Source: Vitellaria paradoxa | Lineage: Eukaryota > Streptophyta > Magnoliopsida > Ericales > Sapotaceae | NCBI GenBank assembly: GCA_019916065.1 | Contig: CM034236.1 | Location: forward strand, 49,628,690-49,692,689 | DNA length: 64,000 nt | Direction: 5' to 3' | Shown: piece by piece, positions 38,436-48,307 of the stretch | Numbering within the stretch: position 1 is the first letter of the stretch | How the letters are laid out: each line of letters starts with the position of its first letter | The notes under the pieces: generated by a model | Databases searched by the model: none | What the model was told of the DNA's origin: nothing | The model's input: only the letters and a program-made list of their open reading frames with translations | Position numbers and translations under genes: made by a program

Positions 38436-39430
38436 TTTATATTTTTTAATAATATTTTAATAATATTTTATTTATTATATTTTAAACCAAAACAACGTCG
38501 TTTTAGTTTAATCAAACTATTCACGAGCCTATCCTGAACCTAAATTGTTCTTTATCAAGTCAAGCTCGATCCTATATAAAAGTTCAAACCAAGCCCAAGT
38601 TCGGTATAAATAATTCGAGCTAAACTCTAATAAGTTAAAACTCGACTCATTTCCACCCTAAAATGCACATTCCAAAACATGGTATGGCTCAATTCCAAAA
38701 CAGTTAACTCTGCCATCCAAAGCAATCCCAATTTCTTTTTCCCGTGTATTTTCCAATCCTTAAATTCTAATAGTTTTCCCTATATAAATCTATTCTATCC
38801 AACGACATTTATGCTATGTTTGGAACATAGATATATGGAGGAAAAGAAAGATTGAAGGAAAACCATAAGAATGAAAAATGATGAGAAAAAAATCAAATTT
38901 ATTTATTTTCTTTTTTTTCTTTTTTTTTGGTTGAGTTATTAAACTAAATTTAAAATATATTAAACTAAATTTAAAATATATTTGTCAAAAAAAATAATTT
39001 TTACTTGGTTAATTATTAAAAAAAAAAAGACATAAATAGTTTTATTTTCCCTTCACATTTTCTTTTCCCTCATGAAGTCCATGATTCCAACGTAGCCTTA
39101 AGAGCATGAAAAATACCACATGTAGAGGAATGATCTCCATTCCCGTAACATAGCTTCGATACGACACAATTCACCCATTTCAAGTACAATTCGTCCAAGA
39201 ATTCGTAGATAAACATATATGTACACACACGCGGAGAGAAAAATTACGTAGAGAGCCATGGACAAGGAGGACATTTGGAATGGCGCCTCGTGAGATGATG
39301 CTTGAACGAATTTGAAACGCTAATCTCAATCATTAACGGGAAAAAAATAGGTAGGTACCGTAGGGTGAGCGGGGGGCTCCGATCTGGAAGCAGAGACGGA
39401 AGGCGCGGCCTTCGACGACGGCGCCGACAT
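20891..39430 (-). CDS. CLF: CURLY LEAF-type histone H3K27 methyltransferase (17 exons, 919 aa)
   Basis: Exons: 39359-39430, 37160-37261, 36733-37058, 35282-35443, 27525-27609, 27182-27304, 27043-27090, 26878-26949, 25922-26640, 25268-25424, 24941-25161, 24623-24754, 23090-23180, 21603-21650, 21399-21527, 21231-21308, 20891-21085. They total 2,760 bp and close in frame. In order: the E(z)-family N-terminus with [15 protein letters not shown] (about 156-171); the C5-type Cys block [17 protein letters not shown] (about 283-300); an acidic, Ser-rich linker with a basic RKRQKK; a SANT-like region ending in [11 protein letters not shown]; the CXC Cys-rich domain (about 650-745); and a SET domain with NHS (845-847) and ELFYDY (878-883), both intact. 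[15 protein letters not shown] and the C-terminal AKKLA favour CLF over SWN or MEA. It is the PRC2 catalytic subunit, which deposits H3K27me3 in the nucleus. Intron 4 (7.7 kb) carries a Copia element on the same strand. Confidence 0.95.
22100..23089 (-). other. CLF: CLF intron 13 interior
   Basis: Part of the 1.4 kb intron between the exons ending at 23,090 and starting at 21,650. I see no ORF, transposon ends or conserved block; it is ordinary AT-rich intron sequence. Confidence 0.6.
27858..28080 (+). pseudogene. Fragment of a non-LTR retrotransposon reverse transcriptase C-terminus
   Basis: On the plus strand, antisense to the host gene, a frame starting [20 protein letters not shown] continues with [21 protein letters not shown], a stop, and AKWRKKIFT. 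The order GRPK...ETI...LTEDMAL..W(R)K is the conserved tail of plant LINE-type polyproteins as I know them. It is broken by at least two stops. It lies in CLF intron 4, about 250 bp upstream of exon 5. Confidence 0.55.
28081..29019. other. Intron 4 DNA, possible old LTR remnant
   Basis: A TATATAAAGGC box at about 28,960-28,976 is followed by sequence that, once the Copia element is removed, continues into a C-rich tract at 34,060-34,100. That layout resembles an LTR with its own core promoter. I cannot find the partner LTR or clear TG/CA ends. No coding sequence is visible. Confidence 0.25.
29020..29024. repeat. Target site duplication AGAAT, left side of the intron-4 Copia
   Basis: AGAAT here is repeated exactly at 34,033-34,037, directly outside the TG/CA ends of the two LTRs. 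A 5-bp duplication is the rule for Ty1/copia integrases and proves the insertion limits. Confidence 0.95.
29025..29197 (-). repeat. 3' LTR of the intron-4 Copia
   Basis: Runs from TGATAAAATT to the TAACA end in plus-strand reading (TG...CA). It is 173 bp and differs from the other LTR by seven substitutions and by lacking an 11-bp duplication. A polypurine tract (TTGAGGGGGAG on the minus strand) lies directly beside it at about 29,198-29,209. Confidence 0.95.
29205..33365 (-). pseudogene. Broken gag-pol of the intron-4 Copia
   Basis: Begins at an ATG at 33,365 ([14 protein letters not shown]). Gag is followed by an RNA-binding CCHC knuckle ([14 protein letters not shown] at about 32,545-32,586) and the protease active site (DSGASDHM, about 32,280-32,305). 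The integrase core comes next ([30 protein letters not shown]), then reverse transcriptase ([13 protein letters not shown] at about 30,150) and RNase H ([19 protein letters not shown]). Visible breaks: a frameshift after the gag core near 32,730-32,830; stops at 32,522-32,524 and 31,850-31,852; two stops just after 30,530; frameshifts near 30,340, 30,180 and 29,760. No functional polyprotein can be made. Confidence 0.93.
33837..33848 (-). other. Primer binding site of the intron-4 Copia
   Basis: On the minus strand this reads TGGTATCAGAGC, complementary to the 3' end of plant initiator tRNA-Met, the usual Copia primer. It touches the 5' LTR with no gap. Confidence 0.95.
33849..34032 (-). repeat. 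5' LTR of the intron-4 Copia
   Basis: 184 bp, 11 bp longer than the 3' LTR because ATGCTACATTA is present twice in tandem near 34,010-34,031. Otherwise it aligns along its whole length with the 3' LTR. Confidence 0.95.
34264..34451 (+). mobile_element. SINE in CLF intron 4
   Basis: The 5' part carries a pol III box A-like block (GGGTTAGCTCGAGTGGCTTG). The 3' part (CCGGTTTACCCATTGGCTAC, then GGTTCATTGAGAG and AAACCGGTAAGGGTTCCGG) closely matches the 3' domain of the SINE at 47,576. It ends in poly(A) and is flanked by a 10-bp duplication AGGACAAACA (34,254-34,263 and 34,452-34,461). It lies only about 220 bp from the Copia insertion. Confidence 0.8.
35660..36055. repeat. Decayed interspersed repeat in CLF intron 3
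   Basis: Contains repeated CGGACAC-type blocks (CTTCGGACACTCC, ATCGGACACGCC) and, further on, GTATCCGTGTTCATATCC and CATGCTGCTTAG. This block order recurs in many plant genomes as I know them. I see no clear ends here and do not assign a superfamily. Confidence 0.35.
38264..38658. mobile_element. Foldback element in CLF intron 1
   Basis: Ends are inverted: AGGTGGAAATGAATCGAGCT on the left, and reversed on the right GGGTGGAAATGAGTCGAGTT. The arms are rich in GAGCTCGA words and the middle is a long TA run (about 38,402-38,430) plus ACAACGTCGTTTT. It is flanked by TAA on both sides (38,261-38,263 and 38,659-38,661), compatible with a PIF/Harbinger-type duplication. The same family occurs at 48,308. 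Confidence 0.7.
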
Positions 39431-39543
39431 TGTCGGCGGCGAAGACTGTGCGCAGCTGCCCCAGGCTCCCAATGACGGCACGGCGGAAGATCGAACAAAT
39501 GCAACTTGCTAATTCAAGCAGTGAATTTAGCGAGTTGGAATCG

Positions 39544-39551
39544 AAACCCTA
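39544..39551 (+). promoter_or_regulatory. Telo-box (AAACCCTA) at the CLF start site
   Basis: Perfect AAACCCTA about 35 bp downstream of the CLF TATA box, so at or just after the expected transcription start. Telo-boxes are bound by plant TRB proteins and are a known PRC2-recruiting motif; they also occur in leaders of many highly expressed genes. Function here is inferred. Confidence 0.6.
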
Positions 39552-39577
39552 GATTAGATTTTTTGATTTTTTTTCTT

Positions 39578-39585
39578 TATTTATA
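39578..39585 (-). promoter_or_regulatory. TATA box of CLF
   Basis: Minus-strand TATAAATA, about 150 bp upstream of the CLF start codon at 39,430. A GC-rich leader follows downstream, which contrasts with the AT-rich flank. Confidence 0.55.
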
Positions 39586-39599
39586 TGGAATGGGAGCGG

Positions 39600-41631
39600 A
39601 CCGCTTTTTATTTCTTCCTCTCCTCGTCCGTTCCTGATTATGACGATGACGATGAGCATCAAGAGCTTATTTATTTATTTTGTTTTTTTATTTTTATTTT
39701 TTATTTTATTTGCCCATATTCTGTTTAAAATTTAAACTTGGGGTTGGTTTTTGGTTTTGGCCATTTTACGCGCTGGGTCACTTTGTTGGGTAAGCGTATT
39801 TAAATTAAAAATGTTGAAATGATGCGATGATGTGGCGTTTATTTTAATTTTATTTACCGGGCGACCCCCCAAAAAGAATATAATTCTTCGGAGGATAAAT
39901 TTTCGATGAAACGGTTGGAAGATAATTTTAAATTTAAACATAGGGTACGCGCCACCGCGAATTTTAAAAACAAATTTGCAAAGACAACCGTCATCCTCGG
40001 TTCAGTGTGGAGAAGACGCTTGCCGCTTGGTGTAGTCCTTTCTCATCCCCCGCCCGGTTACTTTTCCTCAAAATTTGAAGTTTAAATTATTTCTTTTTTA
40101 TTAAATTACATCTTTTATTTTATTTTAAATTTCATCAAATTAAATACAAAACAAGTTAATCTCATATAAAAATAATAATTTCATATTATATTTGATCTCA
40201 CATATTTTCATACATTAATTTTTGTCCTCTAAATTCTATCCTTCAATCAAACATAGTCTCCACGAAAAAAATTTAGAATAAATAATTTATTTATGTATAA
40301 GTTATTATTTGAGAAGAAAGTAGATAATAATAAATTAAAAGTATATATGTCGATATTATGGCATGGTTGTATTTGGATCCAAACTTTATCAATGAAAAAT
40401 TAGAAAGTTGAGGATTTGAAATTACTTTTCTTGTTTAGATTATAATAAAATAATAAAAGGAAAAAGGTATAAAATCTAAAAATTAATATATTAATAAATA
40501 TTTTTTATTTTATTATATTTTTAAATTAATTTATACCGAGATATGTATTTGATATTTTATGTGTTTCTCTCTTTTTTTTTTCCTTTTCTTTTTTTTTTTT
40601 CTCTCATCAAATTATCATCCCAAATGCAACATATTTGTGTGACTAATAAAAATAATTGCATATACAGTAGAACCTCTTTATATTATATTGATACCTGACA
40701 TGGTTATAATCTTAATTTGGTCTAATACTCTATATAGTTATAACCGTAATTTGGTCATAAAAAATTTTGGTCCCAACTTAAAAGTAATTATATATAGGAA
40801 TAATCTCCATATTATAATACGTTATAATATTTGTATATCCCGACTTAAAAAATTTTGCCTCCATATAATAATAATTATCAATAAAATCAAAAACATGTAA
40901 TGGCACAATAAATATTTAAAATAAAATATTTCTCTAAAATTACCTAGGACAATGATTTATTCTTTAGAGTTGATACTATGTCTTTGAATTACAAACATTT
41001 AATTACTCATCTACGTGGATACCTTATTGTTGAAATCAAAGTATTTATAACTTCTCGAGTATAAGTAAAAAATTAATTTTTATAATTATATATCTACTAA
41101 AGGGGTGTTCGGTTTGTCAAAATCTATCAAAACTCACTAACTTTTATAAATTTTTTATTTTTTATTTCAATCAAATTTCACCACATATCACTTTATATCA
41201 ACTTTTGTACTTTTATTATGCTTTTTTACTATCCAAATACTCTCTAAATTACAACATTTTATTAGTTAAGAAATTAAATTGATTTCAACATTATTGTTAT
41301 AGAAAGATTTTACAGTATAGGACAAATTTTCAGCGCATGGTGATTTGAATAATCAATTCTAAAATTTTAGGCAAGAGGGGCTCGATTACTTAAACCAAAA
41401 AAATTACCCTCACCTAAAAAGACATTGTTTTATTCATTCATGACCTTGAATTATGAATTAAGTCATGCTAATAACTAGCCACACAAATTAAGTTAAAATG
41501 TTGTTATTCTTCATTGCTAAAAATATAATTTTATATGTTTAAACTCTTTTCTGCCTAAAAATACATTATTTTATTCGTAAATCTTTTTACTTAAGAGTAA
41601 TAATTTGTGAAGAGCAAAACTAAATTACTAA
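39600..41631. other. Upstream flank of CLF, no gene seen
   Basis: AT-rich DNA with no plausible coding exon. The block at about 40,665-40,880 (CAGTAGAACCTCT, then repeated TTATAAT/TTTGGTC words and GGTCCCAACTT) resembles a common decayed plant transposon. Another piece at 41,104-41,250 (GGGGTGTTCGGTTTGTC) looks like a MITE end. Confidence 0.4.
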
Positions 41632-41886
41632 GGCTTTGTTTGAGAACTACAAAATTAAATTTTGACTACTAACTTTTTAGCTGAATACTAAAAAATTAGT
41701 TTATTTTTTGCATCTAGGAAAGAAAATAAGCTAACTTTTAACTACTTACTTTTTTATTTTTTTATTAATTTGACATATTTGCCTTTTATGATGTCAAATA
41801 ACCTAAAAGTATAAGATGGTAATTTTAATAATTTAAAAAAAGGATAAAAAGCTAACGAGCCAAAAGTTTTAATTCCAAACACACCC
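41632..41886. mobile_element. Tourist-like MITE
   Basis: Inverted ends GGCTTTGTTTGAGAACTA (left) and, reversed, GGGTGTGTTTGGAATTA (right). It is flanked by TAA at 41,629-41,631 and 41,887-41,889, the TWA duplication typical of PIF/Harbinger MITEs. It is noncoding and 255 bp long. Confidence 0.6.
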
Positions 41887-42756
41887 TAAGTTTAGGTTTT
41901 ACTTTTATCTAATGATATTTTATAAGATATGAGAAATAGGAGGATAATTGGTCATTTTTTAAATAATTTGTTCTAACTAATGATTCAGGTGTGACTAATC
42001 AGCCCGTCTTTACTTTAATAGGTTTAGACAATGGAAGAATTATTTGTAGACTTTTTTTTTTTGGCAAGTAAGTATAATTTAAATTAATTGGAAATTATTC
42101 ATAGATTAGCTTTGACATAAATTTTGGCTCAATAAATTTTTTTTCCTAGATAGATCAACTTGAGTTTATTTGTGCATGTCCAAACCTACTTAGGACACCT
42201 TTAATAAATAATAAATATAATTTATATTATTTTAATTTTATATATAATATATAATATATTTTATTCTTTGTATACGTTTCATATAATATATAATCTTAAT
42301 ATAATACTAGCTATTATTGATCAGACTTATGAATGGATTTGGATTTATATATTTATTCTAGTATCAAACTTGAGATTTCATAAATATCTAGTCAAACTGG
42401 ACTCGAATAAAAAATATAATCTCAATAATCATTATGAATCCCTAACCCAAGCCCAAATAAATTATCTCGACACACGATTTCAAATAATGTTAAATAAACT
42501 TTTTAAAACTTGCTTCCTAACAAATGTTTTTTTCATTTTTACACTCTCAATTATCTATCTCTATTTACATTTAAATGCTAAAAAAATATTCAAAATAAAA
42601 TTCTAATAACAAAATAAATATATAAGCCACATGGCAAGTTGGCTATTCTCCTCTGTGTCTTTTTGCCATTTTACTTGCTCTCCTTACAAAATAATAAAAA
42701 AAATCTCGTACTATTAAAATCAACACTTTAGTGTCTATTAATAGTAGCCGCTAATT

Positions 42757-43557
42757 AGACTTGTTAATGATCAAATCTGTATCAAATTCATAAATTTAAA
42801 TCTAACAATAATAGATTTAATTCAAATCAAAAAGTAATTGATCAAATTTTACAAAATTTAGATTTAATTCATATATTCAAATCTGATTCATTATGAGAAA
42901 TAATTTTTTTAATCATCATTCATAAAAATAATAATACATATTTTATTCAATATATATACACACATGCACCAATAATTGCGAAAAATAGCATCAGTTGATC
43001 AATGTAACTGGTTTAAACTGACATTGTCGTTAAGTTAATTGTATAACGTTCAACATATGATACATACATATAAATATATATAGACGCAAGCGACAGAACT
43101 TGGATGATATCAAATTGAAAAGGGACTTGTAGATTTTTCTTTTGTTCTTAATAATTTCATTTTAGACATAAATATATATAAAGAAAATATATACTTTATA
43201 TACGTGTCTGCAAATTTTCAGACATTGTGTTTCGGCGTGTGATAAATATGAAAATCAACATACTATTCATGTATGCTTTATAAACATCTGTTTATATTGT
43301 AGAATAAAATAATTAAAATGATTTATTTTATTTGCACGTAATTTTTTTATGTTTAAATATTTTTAAATTTTTATTTTTAAATATTTTATGTTTAAAATTT
43401 ATAGATCTAGTAAATCATCCGAATCTATATCTATTAGTTATTAAATCTAATAAATTTAGACCCGCTGGGTCACAAATAAAACTAGATAAATATAGTCTAA
43501 TATTATTAGATTTGGTTCAAATCAGATCTGGACCAAATTTGACCGATTAACAGACCT
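42757..43557. mobile_element. Long terminal-inverted-repeat element
   Basis: Left end AGACTTGTTAATGATCAAAT and, reversed from the right, AGGTCTGTTAATCGGTCAAA. The arms carry further inverted words (ATCTGGACC / AATCTG and TAAATCT). The body has no transposase frame. The target duplication is unclear. Confidence 0.45.
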
Positions 43558-43559
43558 AT

Positions 43560-44809
43560 CTCCGTTACTTAAAAAATGTTGCTAAAATTATTAGCGTTAG
43601 CCTAATGAGCGCAAATACATGAACCGCAAAAAAATGAGTCGCTAAAAACTTAAATATTGGCAACGGCTTTTTCCCTAAATGTGACGAGAATTAGTGAGAC
43701 TTTTAGCAGTGGCAAAATCGGCAATCTATGATGCGTCATCCAAAGTCTTTAGCAACCACCAAATTGACCATCTCATGATTGGCTAAATTGACCATATTGA
43801 TTAAGATCTTGTTCATTTATCTCTCGTGTCAAATTCAAGTGAACTTCTAATCGAACTTTCGAGTCGAGTACAAATAAATTAATATTTTATAATATATTTA
43901 TTGAATACTAGTTTAATCAATTCAAACTTAAATTAAATTTAATATATAATAAAATTTAAAATTATAATTCAAGATTCATTTATAAAGTTGAATTTGTAGA
44001 AATTTGTAATCTACTTCACCTCAAGCAATGACTACAATTGAGCATCTCATGATGGGTCAGCCAGAGACATAAGAATATTAAATAAATAAAATTGTTGAAA
44101 AATACGGTAAGGAAATTTCTTGCTTTTGTTTGTTTGCTTGCTTGCTTGCTGAGAAAATAAATAAACTCAAAGAATAGACATTTTTAATCAATTCATTGCA
44201 AATTCCTCCAGATCAAAACCATTCCCACCACCACCCAAATTATAAAATTAAATCCCACCATTACCTAAAACGAACCTGCATTTCCACAGCTAGAAGAAAA
44301 AAAAAAGAAAAGAAAAAAAATCATACCTTATTTATCCTAGATCGAAGAATGATCCGGTGGAATAACTGATATCAATGAGAAAAAGAAGATCGTAAGGGAG
44401 TGAAAACAAAAAAAGAAAGACCTAGCACAGTAAGAAAGGGAGGGAGAGAAAAAGAGACAGAGATAAAGAGATATATACCACCTGAGGCTTGTGGGCGACT
44501 GCGATAGGCGGCGGTCGATTGGGTTTCATGACGGTAGGTAGATACGATGACTGTAGTGGCTCGTTGCGATGGGTGGTGGCTGAGAGAGAGAAGAGAGAGA
44601 GAGAGTTTTGATCTGGGAGGAAAGAATGACCTAGCACGCAATTTTAAAAACTAGGGAAAAGGAATTTAGTCTTAATTTTTTAAGAGCATTAACGACCGCT
44701 AAAAATGGACATTAATATATATATAATTAGACGCTAATGGTGTGTGTTAGCGACCGCTTATAGCGGTCGTCTGAGTTCCCAATCGCAAATGCTCAAAATT
44801 CCAGTAGTG
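43560..44809 (-). mobile_element. CACTA-type transposon remnant, terminus at 44,809
   Basis: On the minus strand, starting at 44,809, the sequence reads CACTACTGGAATTTTGAG, the conserved CACTA end. Subterminal words follow (GACCGCTATAAGCGGTCGCT, TTAGCGACC), and similar ones recur at 43,590-43,700 (GTTAGCCTAATGAGCGC, GAGTCGCTAAAAAC). No transposase and no second CACTA end are visible, so it is a remnant. The small frames at 44,372-44,641 are CT-rich chance ORFs inside it. Confidence 0.5.
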
Positions 44810-45170
44810 TTAATATGAATTCATCAAATAAATTTATAAAAATAAAAATAATTAAAATTGTCCCTTCTCCAAATAGAAAAGGAAAGCTTACTCTATTAAA
44901 GCTAGCTTGAATGATCATTTTGGATAAAATGAATTAAGATTGTGTTCTCAATGTTGGTTATTGGGATCGATCAAAATTAATTCGTCATGCCATAATTATG
45001 ACATATGTAAAATAAATATGTAATGTGCCAAAAAAACCTAAGCAAGAAAAAAAATTTAAAGCTTTCTAAGAAAATAAAGGATTAGTTTTTCATTTATTTT
45101 TGTTTTATCGTGGGTACATTTGGTTGTCTTTTTTATTTTTCTATTCTCTTTATTTCCCCTCTTCACTATT
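44810..45170. other. Short spacer without features
   Basis: AT-rich DNA between the CACTA end and the hAT MITE; nothing recognisable apart from the 8-bp hAT target duplicate at its right end. Confidence 0.5.
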
Positions 45171-45456
45171 CAGTGACGGATCCAGAAAATTTGGCCAGTG
45201 TAAGCGCAAATTAGGTAGCTCAAGTCAGCGTAACCTATATCTCCAAACTCCGACACGTCGCAATGACGGATGTGATGGTAGGTAGTGGTGGATCCAAAAA
45301 AATATAATAAAATATAATTATATTTTATTATAATGTAATAAATATTATTATTATATTATAGTACCGAGTTGGGTCGGGTCATCGAGTTATCGGGTCGGGT
45401 CTAAATTTTCAGTGTAGGCCTTCGCCTACACTCGGCCTTTCTTGCATCCGCCAGTG
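45171..45456. mobile_element. hAT-type MITE with 8-bp target duplication
   Basis: 286 bp. The left end CAGTGACGGATCCAGAAA pairs with the reversed right end CACTGGCGGATGCAAGAAA. It is flanked on both sides by TCACTATT (45,163-45,170 and 45,457-45,464), the 8-bp duplication of hAT transposases. A second internal end-like block (GTAGTGGTGGATCC at about 45,282) suggests a nested or rearranged copy. Noncoding. Confidence 0.8.
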
Positions 45457-45464
45457 TCACTATT

Positions 45465-46362
45465 TATTTATTTTATTTTTATGATTGTGAAATCTTAAAA
45501 TGGACAATCCAAACAAAATTAAGATTAAATTTACAAAGTATTCTGTTTTCTAATTTAAATAGGAATTAAATACCAAAATCAATGAAAGACATCAAAGTTT
45601 TCAATTCTGCCTAGTTGCCCAAAGAGGAAACTTGAGAAAGAAGAAATTCAAGGAAACTTGGAGAAGAAGGAAAATTAAGGAAGAAAGAAACATAATGAAG
45701 AAGTTTATGTGCACACGAAATACATAATTTCTTATTCTATTTAGGTATGTTAAGTTTATAGAGTTGTAAGAGAGAGTTTTTATTATGATTAAACTTATTG
45801 TTTTTCTCTTAATTTTTTTACTTTGCTAAAAGTTTGTAAGTCTTGGAGGATTCGAAGACAACTTTTTGAGGAGTCGAAAAGTTATTCCACTTGACCTTGG
45901 TGTATTGAGTAGTCAATTAAGAAATTGAGGGAATATATGTGAGGAGCCATAAAGTGTTCCGAGTTAATCTCTTGTAACCAAATTTATAGTGAAACTGTTT
46001 AGATGATCTTTGAAATCAGACCCGAAGTTTTACCCTACTAGTTGGTTAGGATTTCTTCGCTATCAATCGTGTGTCTATTGATTGATTGTTTATTTGCTTG
46101 TTTGTTGGAGATGTTTTTAGAAATTTTAATGATCTCTCCATATTCTCTGTAAGAGATTTATTTTTTTTTTCTAATTTTTTGAGTTCTATGATTTTGATTG
46201 TTTTTATTAAGATTTAAAAATAATAAATTTATGGTATAACTGTGCTTGGTTATCTAAGAAATCAAAATTGGAATGAAATTCTGACATCCTAATTATGACA
46301 TATATGTTAGTAAATAAATTTATATAATAAAATAGGACAATTTTTTAAAATGTCCATCTTAT
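45465..46362. other. Intergenic DNA, no gene seen
   Basis: No protein-like frame or recognisable repeat ends. It is less AT-extreme near 45,600-46,080 and could be an old retroelement piece, but nothing identifies it. Confidence 0.4.
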
Positions 46363-46889
46363 GTGCGTTTGGAGTGCTAAAAAACTCTATAAAACTCTAA
46401 CAACCTCTATAATTCATTAAAATTCTCTATCACACTTTTACTTTTTCCGCCTTTACTAATTTCAAAAAATTTCAATAATTCACTAAAAAAATAAAAATTT
46501 CGTAACGAAATTGATCGAGTGCAAAATTTTTTTTTCGTAATAATATTTTTTACGTTGAAAACTTTCAAATGAATACGTTTGTCGCTAATTTATCTCTATT
46601 TTTTAAAATCTATTATAACGGATTTAGATAAATCGTTCTAACAGTTTGCCGGTGTAGAATCCGTTAGAATGAATTTGGAATGCCGTTTTAACGGGTTTGA
46701 CATTGTTCAGAGAGAGAATAATCATTTTTTTAATCTGTTAGAACGGATTTCGGAAGCTGTTCTAACGGTTTTGGCACTGTTCATCTCAAAAAAACGCGGT
46801 TTGGAAAGAAATACCAAACGCCATTACTTACTCCAAACCACGTTTTTTCTTTTTTCTTTTTTGTTTTGTTTTTTATCACTCCGAACGCT
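46363..46889. mobile_element. TIR element with internal direct repeats
   Basis: Ends are inverted: GCGTTTGGAGTGCTAAAAAA on the left and, reversed on the right, GCGTTCGGAGTGATAAAAAA. Inside, two direct copies of a block containing GTTAGAA(C/T)G, a TTCTAAC/TTTTAAC step and TTGACATTGTTCA/TTGGCACTGTTCA lie at about 46,655-46,712 and 46,735-46,790. No transposase; the target duplication is not clear. Confidence 0.55.
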
Positions 46890-47575
46890 AATATCCAACG
46901 GGTGAGAATTATTTTTTTTCATTCAATGATTAAGATCATTTTTATATTTTTAATTTCCCACTTAATTCTTATTTTAGTAGGCCTCACTACTATCTATCTC
47001 ACAAAACGAATTGAACATTTTGAATTTCATCGTATTTCAAGGGTGGAGATCACGTGCAAATAAAACATGTCAATTTAAATTTCGCTTAATTATAATTTTT
47101 AGGAAATTGAACTTTCTTAATTAAAGTATCATAATTTAATTTGTGCTTTCTTAATTTGTATGATACTTATTAAAAATTAATTAGAGAGAGAAAAATCAAA
47201 ACACATGTAGTACCTGTTAAAAAAATTAAAATTTATAAATTATCATAATTTTTTTATTTAAAATTTTTGTCTAAAATTTTAACAATATAAAAAACTTAAT
47301 ACTAAATTTATTTAGAGTACCATAAACACGAATTATTACTAGCTAAAATACATAGAACGTATAAACGGATGATACGGATAAAGCAAGTCATTTAATTAGA
47401 ATTTTAGAAGATGCAATATATGGAAACGTAAATCATCAATTAGATTTTTACCATGTGAGGTAATCCACTGAGTCATTTTAATTATAATTTTAAATGGTGT
47501 GAAAACGACAACGCCCATTCTTTTTAGCCGTATTTGTTTGTCTCGAAAAATTATCAATCATGTTAATGATGTTTA

Positions 47576-47839
47576 ACCTTTGGGCCTAACTCAGCGGGTA
47601 ACCTCCTGATTGTGGGGGCCGAGGCAACAATCCGCAAGGGTTCGAGTAGCCGCTGGTGAAATCTAGTCTCGTTGAGTTATTTCAAGGGCCACCCACCATA
47701 AGCGTAAGCTTGTGACTTAATCGGTTTGGCGGGTTTGTGGGGTGTCCGTCGGCCTCCGGTTTACCGGTCGGCTACACGGTCCGTTGAGGACTGTAATAAA
47801 CCGGCCGGGTTCCGAGTCACAAAAAAAAAATAAAAAAAA
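47576..47839 (+). mobile_element. SINE with 16-bp target duplication
   Basis: Box A-like CCTAACTCAGCGGGTAACC and box B-like GGGTTCGAGTAGC at the usual spacing, a 3' domain (TCCGGTTTACCGGTCGGCTA, then GTCCGTTGAGG and AAACCGGCCGGGTTCCG) and an A-rich tail. It is flanked by ATGTTAATGATGTTTA at 47,560-47,575 and 47,840-47,855, exact on both sides. The 3' domain is shared with the SINE in CLF intron 4 while the 5' parts differ more. Confidence 0.85.
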
Positions 47840-47982
47840 ATGTTAATGATGTTTATCTACATTTGACTTGTTCATGATAAGTAATCAGAAGGTTGAAAAG
47901 AGCAGAATCCATTTGCCTGGCTTAGAAAAATTCTTTTGAGGAATCAAAAACATAAAAATTTGATACTGACCAAGCTAATAAC

Positions 47983-48150
47983 GGGTGTGTTTGGAGTTGT
48001 ATAAAAGTGTATAAAATAAAATAAAATTATAAAAGTAAATGTCTCGTAATTCGTATAATAAATGAAGAATTTAAATTTTGTTATCTCATAATTTGTGTTT
48101 GTAAAAATTTATAAGATTTTATTTTATTTTATTTAGCTCCAAACAGAGCC
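47983..48150. mobile_element. Short MITE
   Basis: 168 bp with inverted ends: GGGTGTGTTTGGAGTTGTAT on the left, and reversed on the right GGCTCTGTTTGGAGCTAAAT. It is flanked by AAC on both sides. The middle is TAAAATAAAA-rich and noncoding. Confidence 0.65.
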
Positions 48151-48307
48151 AACATCAAAACTGATTGTTGTACCTCACGCTCGTTGCATTCAAATAAAAA
48201 ATATGTCTGAACGTAACAAGTGAAGTGCAGAGAAATGACTGAAACGAAAATACATACCCGTTTAATTGACATTGGTTCGCGCGTCCCCGCACTATATCAC
48301 TTCACTA

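Noticed and set aside
20891..39430. Assignment as SWINGER or MEDEA instead of CURLY LEAF
   Set aside because: The CXC-proximal [29 protein letters not shown] and the C-terminal AKKLA fit CLF; SWN and MEA differ there as I know them.
39244..39504. Arg-rich frame overlapping the CLF first exon
   Set aside because: It is the shadow of the GC-rich CLF exon 1; the other frame gives the CLF-like N-terminus and joins exon 2 in phase.
44372..44641. Ser/Leu-rich minus-strand frames
   Set aside because: Translation of CT-rich repeat DNA inside the CACTA remnant; two frames look equally good, which argues against coding.
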